A stretch of 64,000 nt of DNA, taken from the NCBI GenBank assembly GCA_027485165.1, contig JAIXRN010000036.1:1-64000 (forward strand), written 5' to 3'. Shown here one piece after another: positions 57,650 through 64,000 of this stretch (the first letter of the stretch is position 1; every line of letters starts with the position of its first letter). This DNA comes from Rubrivivax sp. GTDB lineage: Bacteria > Pseudomonadota > Gammaproteobacteria > Burkholderiales > Burkholderiaceae_C. The notes beneath the pieces were generated by a model that searched no databases, was not told the DNA's origin, and worked only from the letters and a program-made list of their open reading frames with translations. A program made the translations under genes and the position numbers.

Positions 57650-58344
57650 CAGGAATGTCCTTTGCGGGCGCGCTGCTTTCTGTCGGCAGCGCTTGTGGGA
57701 GTGGAGGCGGGGGTGGGGGCGGGGGTGGGGGACTGCGGCTTGCCGCCCAGGCGGTTCTCGGTGCCGGCCAGCAGCTTGCGGATGTTGCCTTCGTGGCGCC
57801 AAACCAGCAGCAGGGCCATCAACACCAGGGCCAGCAGCCCCGGCTGCAGGCCCCAGATCAGCGCCTGGTAGAAGGGCGCGAACACCGCCGCCACCATCGA
57901 CGCCAGCGACACATAGCGCGAGAAGCCCACGACGATGGCAAAGCTCAGCAAGGTGGCCAGGCCCAGCAGCGGGTTCAGCCCCATCACCACGCCAGCCGCG
58001 GTGGCCACGCCCTTGCCACCCTGGAAGCGAAAGAACACCGGGTACAGGTGCCCGATGAACGCCGCCAGGCCCACGAACGCGGCTGCGGTTTCGCCCAGGC
58101 CTACGCGGGGCCCGTAGACCAGGCACAGCACCACCGGCACATAGCCCTTCAGGGCGTCGAAGGCCAGGGTCAGCAACGCGGCGCTGCGGTTGCCCGAGCG
58201 CAGCACATTGGTGGCGCCCGGGTTGCGGCTGCCGTAGCTGCGCGGGTCGGCCAGGCCCATGGCGCGGCTGAAGATGACCGCGAAGGACAAGGAACCCACC
58301 AGATACGCGCCGGCCAGCGCGCCCCACAGCCACAGCGATTGCAT
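57649..58344 (-). CDS. plsY: acyl-phosphate glycerol-3-phosphate acyltransferase
   Basis: A 231-residue inner-membrane enzyme that starts phospholipid synthesis with acyl phosphate. About five to seven membrane helices surround the motifs GSRNPGATNVLRSG, KGYVPV and FRFQGGKGVAT. A 30-residue Pro/Thr-rich tail follows the last helix; the DNA there forms a G-quadruplex-type motif. TAGAAT at 58357-58352 (minus strand) lies 7 nt before the ATG with no ribosome-binding site. It is first in plsY-ridA-thioredoxin-like. Confidence 0.95.
   Translation of the reverse strand: MQSLWLWGALAGAYLVGSLSFAVIFSRAMGLADPRSYGSRNPGATNVLRSGNRSAALLTLAFDALKGYVPVVLCLVYGPRVGLGETAAAFVGLAAFIGHLYPVFFRFQGGKGVATAAGVVMGLNPLLGLATLLSFAIVVGFSRYVSLASMVAAVFAPFYQALIWGLQPGLLALVLMALLLVWRHEGNIRKLLAGTENRLGGKPQSPTPAPTPASTPTSAADRKQRARKGHS
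57709..57731 (+). other. perfect G-quadruplex-type motif (four G5 runs)
   Basis: Four runs of five G separated by single T, C and T bases occur on the plus strand, within the Pro-rich tail of plsY (its template strand). Single-base loops and G5 runs are the most stable form of such motifs. Whether it folds in vivo is unknown. Confidence 0.75.
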
Positions 58345-58386
58345 GGGGCAGATTCTAGGTGGGCCCCTGCCGCCAGCAGGCCAAGG

Positions 58387-60609
58387 CTACTTCGGCCCTG
58401 CGGGCGCCGGGTTCGCTGTTACCGCGGCCGGCCCGCTGGCCGATGCCGGCGCCGCCAGCCCCGCGAGATCGATGAGGAAGGCGTACTGCCGCGCCAGCCG
58501 TTCCAGCGCGGCGTAGCGGCCCGACGCGCCGCCGTGGCCCGATGCCAGGTCAGTGTCCAGCAGCAGGGGCTGGGTGTCGGTTTTCTTCGCCCGCAAGCGG
58601 GCCACGTACTTCGCAGGCTCGAAGTACTGCACCTGCGAATCCCACAGCCCGGTGCTGACATACATCGCCGGATACGCCTGGGCACGCAGGTTGTCGTACG
58701 GCGAATACGACAGCATGTAGTCATAGGCGGCCTTGTCGGCCGGGTTGCCCCACTGCGTATATTCGTTGACGGTCAGCGGAATGGTCTCGTCCAGCATGGT
58801 CGTCACCACGTCGACGAAGGGCACGGCAAGCAGCATGCCGCGGTAGCGGTCGCCGGCCATGTTGGCCACTGCGCCCATCAGCAGCCCGCCGGCCGACCCG
58901 CCGCTGGCAAACACGCGCGTCTTGTCGCCCCAGCCGGCGGCCAGCAGGGCGTCGGTGGCGTCGATGAAGTCGTAGAAGCTGTTGCGCTTGTTCATCAGCC
59001 GGCCGTCTTCGAACCAGGCTTCGCCCAGGTCGGCGCCACCGCGCACATGGGCCTGGGCAACGACGAAGCCGCGGTCCAGCAGGCTGATGCGGTTGGCTGA
59101 AAAGTAGGTGTCCAGCGACAGGCCATACGAGCCGTAGCCCGACACCAGCAGCGGCGCCGTGCCGTCGCTGCGCGCCCGGTCGCGCCGCCAGGCCAGCGTG
59201 ACGGGGATGCGCTTGCCGTCGCGCGCCGTGGCCCACAGCCGCTGCGTGGCGTACAGGCTGGCGTCAACGCCCGGCACCGCGCGCGTCTTGCGCAGCAGGG
59301 CTTGGCCGCTGGCCAGGTGCCAGTCGTAGGTGGCCTGCGGCTGCACCATCGACTGCTGGGTGTAGCGCAGGTGTGCGGCCTGCGGGTCGGGGCGTGCGCC
59401 CAGGCCCTGGCTCACCCCGGGGGCCGCTGCCAGCGCCTGGCTGCGGCCCTGGCGGACGAGGCGCACGCGCCGATCAGCGGCCACGCGTTCCTCGATCGCC
59501 ACGCCACCGGGCACCAGCACGAAGGCTTCGACGGCAGCGTCGTCGCGCCCGGGCACCAGGCTGCGCCAGCTGCGGCGCGCTTCGGGCGCGCCTTCGGGGG
59601 CACTGACCAGGCGGAAATTCACCGCGCCTTCATTGGTGCGGATGAACCAGCGGCCTTCGTAGTGGTCGACTTCGTGGCGGATCTTCGGGCGCCGGGCCAG
59701 CACGCGCTGCAGCCGGGCGCCTTCGCGGTCCAGCCGCAGCGCCATCGATTCGGTGGTGTCGCCGCCGCGCAGGTGCACGATCAGGTAGCGGCGCGACGCG
59801 CTGGCGCGGATTTCGGTGAACAGGGTCTTGTCGGCCTCATCAAAGACCAGGGTGTCGCTGGCCGCCAGCTGGCCCAGACGGTGGCGGTAGACCGGGCCGC
59901 TTTGCAGCAGCACCGGGTCCTGCCGAACGTAGTACAGCGTGCGGCTGTCGGCGGCCCAGACCACGCTTTCCAGCACGCCGGGCACGGCGTCCGGCAGCAT
60001 CTGGCCCGTCACCAGGTCGCGCACACGCAGGGTGTGGATGCGGCGGCCGGTGGTGTCTTCGGTGAAAGCCAGCAGGCGCCCATCGGGGCTGATGGCATGG
60101 TCACCCAGCTTGTAGAAGGCCTGGCCGGCGGCGCGGGCCGGCAGGTCCAGCATCACTTCCTGCGGCGCCTTGGGGTCGGGGCGTTCAGGTCCGCCTCGCT
60201 GGCGCATCAGGCGCGGGTGTTCGGCCCCTGGCGCGTAGGCCTGCCAGGTCCACCAGCCATGCGCGTAGGCCGGCACGCTGCTGTCGTCAGCCACGATGCG
60301 CGACCGCATTTCCCCCAGCAGCTGGGCCTGCAGCCCGGCCAGAGGGGCCAGCACGGCTTCGGTGTGGGCGTTCTCGGCCTGCAGGTAGGCCATGACATCG
60401 GCGCGCTTGGTCTTGGGGTCGTCGTCGCGCAGCCAGAAGTATTCGTCCGCGCGGTCGCCGTGCGGGCTCTTCACCAGGTGCGGGCGCGGGCTGGCCACGG
60501 GGGGCACGGCGGTGGTGGACATCAGCATGCGCGGGGCACTTTCAGACAGGGCCGGCGCTGGCGCCAGCAGAAGCAGCAACGAACCAAGAACCAGCCACTG
60601 CGACACCAT
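58387..60609 (-). CDS. ptrB: S9 family peptidase (oligopeptidase B-like), exported
   Basis: A 740-residue prolyl-oligopeptidase-fold enzyme with a signal peptide (about residues 1-24). An N-terminal beta-propeller (about 60-440) is followed by an alpha/beta hydrolase domain with nucleophile Ser572 in GGSAGG and the catalytic His in SGHGGASG. The HLVKSPHGDRADEYFWLRDD start and FSANRISLLDRGFVVAQAHVRGG block fit oligopeptidase B, which cuts after Arg/Lys in short peptides. The symbol is by family likeness only. Confidence 0.88.
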   Translation of the reverse strand: MVSQWLVLGSLLLLLAPAPALSESAPRMLMSTTAVPPVASPRPHLVKSPHGDRADEYFWLRDDDPKTKRADVMAYLQAENAHTEAVLAPLAGLQAQLLGEMRSRIVADDSSVPAYAHGWWTWQAYAPGAEHPRLMRQRGGPERPDPKAPQEVMLDLPARAAGQAFYKLGDHAISPDGRLLAFTEDTTGRRIHTLRVRDLVTGQMLPDAVPGVLESVVWAADSRTLYYVRQDPVLLQSGPVYRHRLGQLAASDTLVFDEADKTLFTEIRASASRRYLIVHLRGGDTTESMALRLDREGARLQRVLARRPKIRHEVDHYEGRWFIRTNEGAVNFRLVSAPEGAPEARRSWRSLVPGRDDAAVEAFVLVPGGVAIEERVAADRRVRLVRQGRSQALAAAPGVSQGLGARPDPQAAHLRYTQQSMVQPQATYDWHLASGQALLRKTRAVPGVDASLYATQRLWATARDGKRIPVTLAWRRDRARSDGTAPLLVSGYGSYGLSLDTYFSANRISLLDRGFVVAQAHVRGGADLGEAWFEDGRLMNKRNSFYDFIDATDALLAAGWGDKTRVFASGGSAGGLLMGAVANMAGDRYRGMLLAVPFVDVVTTMLDETIPLTVNEYTQWGNPADKAAYDYMLSYSPYDNLRAQAYPAMYVSTGLWDSQVQYFEPAKYVARLRAKKTDTQPLLLDTDLASGHGGASGRYAALERLARQYAFLIDLAGLAAPASASGPAAVTANPAPAGPK

Positions 60610-60636
60610 GCTCAGCCCCTTTGGGTTTGGAAGACT

Positions 60637-61137
60637 TCAGCTGGAAGCGGCCAGCGCGCAATGCACCGGCTTCGCGCCCAGCGGCGACACCAGCACCTGC
60701 GGCACCAGACCGACCAGAAAACCGCGCCGCCCGCCATTGATGCAGATGCGCGGCAAGGCCAGCACGCTGGCCTCCACGTAGACGGGCATGACCTTCTTCA
60801 GCCCGAAAGGCGAAGTGCCACCCACCAGGTAGCCGCTGTGGCGCTGCGCCACTTCGGGCTTGCAGGGCTCGACCGCCTTCACGCCGATCTCGCGCGCCAG
60901 GTTCTTGGTGCTGACCTGCCGGTCGCCGTGCATCAGCACCACCAGGGGCTGGGCCTTGTCGTCCTGCATCACCAGGGTCTTGACGACGCTGTGTTCGTCC
61001 ATGCCCAGCTGGCGCGCGCTCTCAGAAGTGCCACCGTGGTCCACATAGTCATACGGGTGTTCGGTGTAGGGCACACCCTGTGCCTTCAGCCAGGCGGTGG
61101 CCGGGGTTTCGCTGACGTGCTTGTCCTTCTTGGCCAC
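60637..61137 (-). CDS. ybaK: YbaK-type Cys-tRNA deacylase
   Basis: A 166-residue YbaK/EbsC protein that removes misloaded Cys from tRNA-Pro. Segments STKNLAREIGVKAVEPC, SGYLVGGTSPFGLKK and INGGRRGFLVGL are diagnostic. It lies 6 bp downstream of the MurA-type gene on the same strand. Confidence 0.93.
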   Translation of the reverse strand: MAKKDKHVSETPATAWLKAQGVPYTEHPYDYVDHGGTSESARQLGMDEHSVVKTLVMQDDKAQPLVVLMHGDRQVSTKNLAREIGVKAVEPCKPEVAQRHSGYLVGGTSPFGLKKVMPVYVEASVLALPRICINGGRRGFLVGLVPQVLVSPLGAKPVHCALAASS

Positions 61138-61143
61138 GGCCGT

Positions 61144-62463
61144 TCAATCGCCTTCGACCCATTCGATCTGCGCGCCGAGCGCACGGATGTTCTCGGCAAA
61201 GCGCGGGTGCGCGCGGCGCACGGGGGTGGCGTTCTTGATCACGCTGCGGCCGGGGATGCTGGCCGCCAGCATCAGCAGCGCAATCGCCACGCGGATGATG
61301 TAAGGGCTTTCCACCTCGGCCGCCTGCAGCGGTTTGCCGCCGAAGGTGATGATGCGGTGCGGGTCGCTCTGGAAGGCGTGGCCGCCGAACTTGCTGAGCT
61401 CGCTGGTCCAGCCCATCGCGCCTTCGTAGACCTTGTTCCAGTACATCACACTGCCCTCGGCGCGCACGCCCAGGGCCACGAAGATGGGCAGCAAGTCCAC
61501 CGGCAGATAGGGCCAGGGCGCAGCCTCGATCTTCTGCAGGATGTTTTTCGTGAAGGGTTCGCGCACCTTCAGCGGGCCGTCCACCACGGTATGGCTCCAG
61601 CCGCCTTCGTGCACCACTTGCACGCCGAATTTGGCGAAGGTGCGGTCGATCAACGGAAACTGCTCGGGCGCGCTGTTCTTCACCGTGATACAGCCGCCGG
61701 TGATGGCGCCGAGCGCCATGAAGGTGACGGCTTCGTGGAAGTCTTCGGCGAAGCGGAATTCCACGCCTTCGGGCCGGCCCAGGCGCTTCACGCCATGCAC
61801 CGTCAGCCGGCTGGTGCCGATGCCTTCGATCTGAGCGCCCAGCAGCGCCATGAACTGGCAGAACTCCTGCACGTGCGGCTCGCTCGCGCTGTTCATCAGG
61901 GTGCTGGTGCCCCCATTGGATGTTGCCAGCGCTGCACATAGCACGAAGTTCTCGGTCGTGGTGACGCTGGCGTAGTCCAGCCAGTGGTGGTTGGCGCGCA
62001 GCGCGCCGTCGACCTGGATCAGCAGGTGGCTGCGGCTGCGTTCCACGCGCCCGCCAAAGCGTTCCATCACTTCCACGTGCGGGTCGATCTCGCGCACGCC
62101 CAGGGTGCAGCCCTGCACATCGTTTTCGATCCGCGCCGCGCCAAAGCGCGCCAGCAGCGGCGGCACCAGCATCACGCTGCTGCGCATTTCTTCGGGCAGG
62201 TGGTGCACCTGCGGGTCGAAGTGCGTGCGCGCATGCTGCACTTCCAGCACGCCGCTGGCGTAGTCCACCTTCACGTCGCTGCCCAGCATGCGGAAGATGT
62301 CCAGAATCTTGCGCACGTCGGTGATCTCGGGGATGCCGACGAGCCGGATGGGGTCGCTGGACAAGAGCGTGGCGCACAGGATGGGCAGGACGGCGTTCTT
62401 GTTCGCCGAAGGGGTGATGCGGCCCGACAGGGGGGTGCCGCCGTGAACGATGAGATGCGCCAT
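61144..62463 (-). CDS. murA: UDP-GlcNAc 1-carboxyvinyltransferase family protein (divergent MurA)
   Basis: A 439-residue EPSP synthase-fold enzyme. The substrate Lys-Asn pair is kept in SANKNAVLPILC, and the catalytic loop has Cys119 in VQGCTLGVREIDPH, equivalent to E. coli Cys115. The C-terminal segment differs from standard MurA: the usual HIDRGYERIEDKL is TPVRRAHPRFAENI here, and much of the sequence is divergent. It may be a second, paralogous MurA with an altered role, as Burkholderiales usually keep a standard murA near the his genes. ybaK follows. The ATG at 62463 is preferred; it follows GGCGGG. Confidence 0.8.
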   Translation of the reverse strand: MAHLIVHGGTPLSGRITPSANKNAVLPILCATLLSSDPIRLVGIPEITDVRKILDIFRMLGSDVKVDYASGVLEVQHARTHFDPQVHHLPEEMRSSVMLVPPLLARFGAARIENDVQGCTLGVREIDPHVEVMERFGGRVERSRSHLLIQVDGALRANHHWLDYASVTTTENFVLCAALATSNGGTSTLMNSASEPHVQEFCQFMALLGAQIEGIGTSRLTVHGVKRLGRPEGVEFRFAEDFHEAVTFMALGAITGGCITVKNSAPEQFPLIDRTFAKFGVQVVHEGGWSHTVVDGPLKVREPFTKNILQKIEAAPWPYLPVDLLPIFVALGVRAEGSVMYWNKVYEGAMGWTSELSKFGGHAFQSDPHRIITFGGKPLQAAEVESPYIIRVAIALLMLAASIPGRSVIKNATPVRRAHPRFAENIRALGAQIEWVEGD

Positions 62464-62601
62464 GGAAAAGCCCGCCGGGGCAGCGGTGCGTGGGTGCGGA
62501 TGACGGGATTGTGTCGCGAATGACCGGCGCGGCTGGCTGGGGCGCCAAGGCACTGCAGCGCGACACTGCTGGGGCGCTGGGCCGGCCGTTATCCTGAAGC
62601 C

Positions 62602-63324
62602 ATGGCTTCGCCGCGACACCGCGCCCCCTTACGCCTGGCCGTCCTGGTTGGGGTGCTGCTGCTGCACGCGCTGGTGTGGCTGGGCTTCGCCGCGCTGCGC
62701 ACGCCTGCCCCCACCCCCGACCCGGCCACCCCCGAACCGCTGTGGCTGCGCTGGGTTGCGCCTGCCGATCAACGGCAGCCAGCAGAGCCAACCAGGCAGA
62801 CTGCCCAGGCCCCGCCCGCTGGCGGGCAGGCAGCCGGCCGCGCCGACCCGGTGCGCGCAGCCAGGCCAGCGGGTGCAGCGCCGGCCCAGACCGGCACCGC
62901 CCCTGAACCGGCCCCCGCACGGGCGGCTGCGGCCGACCGCCAGGCCGCCATCACTTGGGCGCCCGACGCGCCGTCTGCTGCGGCCAGCGCGGCCGACCCA
63001 GCCGTAACGGCCAGCACCGGCGCCAGCCCGGCATCGGTCCCGCGCCTGGTCCTGGACCTGCCGCGCGGCACGTCAGCCCCGCGCCGCAACCCGGCGCTGG
63101 ACGACCCGCGTTCCAACACCGCCCGCGCCAACTTTGAATCGCGCCTGGCCGCCGCGCTGGGCAATGGCGCTGGCGCCATCACCGAAGAACGGCTGGCCGA
63201 CGGCACCGTGCGCCTGCGCCGCGGCCATCAATGTGTGCTGGTGCGGCCTTCGCGCCAGGCGGCCATCGACCCCTTCAACGAAGCCGTCAGCCCGAAGATG
63301 CGCGGCGTCGAAAGCTGCAGCTAG
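62602..63324 (+). CDS. Pro/Ala-rich single-pass membrane protein of unknown function
   Basis: A 240-residue protein with an N-terminal membrane helix (about residues 12-32), a long Pro/Ala/Thr-rich periplasmic stretch (about 35-150), and a C-terminal domain of about 80 residues (FESRLAAALGNGAG to PKMRGVESCS). The layout resembles TonB-like or envelope linker proteins, but no TonB box or known domain is seen. The ATG at 62602 is 6 nt after TATCCT with no ribosome-binding site. It diverges from murA and its stop codon shares the palindrome CTAG with the convergent histidine kinase. Confidence 0.7.
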   Translation: MASPRHRAPLRLAVLVGVLLLHALVWLGFAALRTPAPTPDPATPEPLWLRWVAPADQRQPAEPTRQTAQAPPAGGQAAGRADPVRAARPAGAAPAQTGTAPEPAPARAAAADRQAAITWAPDAPSAAASAADPAVTASTGASPASVPRLVLDLPRGTSAPRRNPALDDPRSNTARANFESRLAAALGNGAGAITEERLADGTVRLRRGHQCVLVRPSRQAAIDPFNEAVSPKMRGVESCS

Positions 63325-64000
63325 GCCGTCGGCGCCACGCACGGCAGAAAAATGCTGAAGCAGCTGCCCTGCCCCGGCACGCTGCTGACCTCGATCACCC
63401 CGCCATGGCTGCTGACGATGCCATGCACCGCCGCCAGACCCAGGCCCGTGCCCTGCCCCACGGGCTTCGTGGTGAAGAAGGGCTCGAAGATCTTGTCCAG
63501 CACATCGGGCGGCATGCCCGGGCCGTCGTCGCGGATGCGCAGGCGCACCCATTCGGCCGGCGCTGCGCCTGTGTCGGCTGCCACGCCCGCGGGCCGCGGC
63601 GGCGCGAGCGGCCGGCCGCGGTCGGCTTCGATGCTGACGCGCCCGCTGCGCGGGCCGATGGCCTGCGCAGCGTTGCGCACGATGTTCAGCAGCACCTGTT
63701 CCATCTGCACCAGGTCGATGTCGACCACGCTGTCCTGCAGCACCTGCAGCCCGAACACCTGCTGGTGCGGCAGGGGTGCGCGCAGCAGGCCTTCGGCATG
63801 GGCCAGCCACTCGCTCACGGCCATGTGCTGCAGCGCCGGGGGCGTCTGGCGCGAGAAGTCCAGCATCTGCCGAACCAGAGCCGCAGCCCGGTCGCCAGCC
63901 TGGCGGATGCGCCCCAGGTTGCGTGCCTGGCGCGACCCCGGTGCGGCTTCCAGTTCGCACAACTCGGCCAGGCCATTGATCGACCCCAGCAGGTTGTTGA
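63321..64000 (-). CDS. sensor histidine kinase, C-terminal 226 residues (runs off the right edge)
   Basis: The frame is open to the right edge. The visible part begins NNLLGSINGLAE, just after the expected phospho-accepting His, which lies outside the window. It includes the dimerisation helix pair (RQMLDFSRQT), the N box in NIVRNAAQAI, G1 in DDGPGM, F box IFEPFFTTK and G2 GTGLGLA. This is the kinase core of a two-component sensor, of the NtrB-like subgroup that has NNLL after the His. The sensor domain and partner regulator are not seen. Confidence 0.92.
   Translation of the reverse strand, partial: NNLLGSINGLAELCELEAAPGSRQARNLGRIRQAGDRAAALVRQMLDFSRQTPPALQHMAVSEWLAHAEGLLRAPLPHQQVFGLQVLQDSVVDIDLVQMEQVLLNIVRNAAQAIGPRSGRVSIEADRGRPLAPPRPAGVAADTGAAPAEWVRLRIRDDGPGMPPDVLDKIFEPFFTTKPVGQGTGLGLAAVHGIVSSHGGVIEVSSVPGQGSCFSIFLPCVAPTA

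Overview
This is a high-GC (roughly 70%) chromosomal window from a betaproteobacterium, almost certainly order Burkholderiales. The support is the gene orders alaA-hom-thrC-moeA-moaD-moaE, rpmB-rpmG and pepA/lptF-lptG, several Bug-type and LivK-type binding proteins, a PEP-CTERM protein and the style of the housekeeping proteins. I see no IS element, prophage, CRISPR array or plasmid gene. The window reads as ordinary core chromosome with some accessory genes. It opens inside ftsK and closes inside a sensor histidine kinase gene.

Layout. 1-4 kb: ftsK (partial), a Crp-family regulator divergent from trxB, then rpmB-rpmG. 4-12 kb: a LivK-type binding protein, pepA-holC, then lptF-lptG, a CbiX-type chelatase, cysB and a methionine-type aminotransferase. 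12-19 kb: a FimV-like membrane protein, a class II aldolase, a second Crp/Fnr regulator, and an APH-fold phosphotransferase paired with an acyl-CoA dehydrogenase. 19-21 kb: an unknown protein, tRNA-Arg(TCT), an internally duplicated small protein and a YedK/HMCES protein. 21-26 kb: a minus-strand group (Bug-type binding protein, M20 amidohydrolase, tandem glycine riboswitch, dadA) with a divergent LysR regulator, then tRNA-Pro(TGG). 26-34 kb: rraA, an Lrp-type regulator and a divergent EamA exporter, a patatin-like lipase, two Hsp20 genes with a sigma32-type promoter, a ThDP enzyme, a PEP-CTERM protein, and an MFS transporter divergent from an AraC regulator.

34-44 kb: nadA and nadB flank a ComFB-like gene overlapping a TPR-GGDEF diguanylate cyclase. 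A protein with a possible Roadblock-like C-terminus, a low-GC gap and a secreted subtilase with seven GLVMSE repeats follow. 44-54 kb: clpB with its own heat-shock promoter, and a tightly overlapped operon alaA-hom-thrC-moeA-moaD-moaE-flavin reductase. 54-64 kb: an Mth938-like protein, peroxiredoxin, PhoH2, plsY-ridA-thioredoxin-like, oligopeptidase B, a divergent MurA with ybaK, a Pro/Ala-rich protein and the histidine kinase.

The most interesting points are: the tandem glycine riboswitch in front of dadA; the ComFB plus diguanylate cyclase pair, preceded by a seven-unit 10-bp repeat array that starts on the nadA stop codon; an 8+8 bp palindrome between divergent MFS and AraC genes; a recurring arrangement in which a -10-like hexamer lies 5-9 nt before a start codon with no ribosome-binding site, suggesting leaderless mRNAs; and a phosphotransferase/acyl-CoA dehydrogenase pair resembling the ACAD10/11 and levulinate-type modules.
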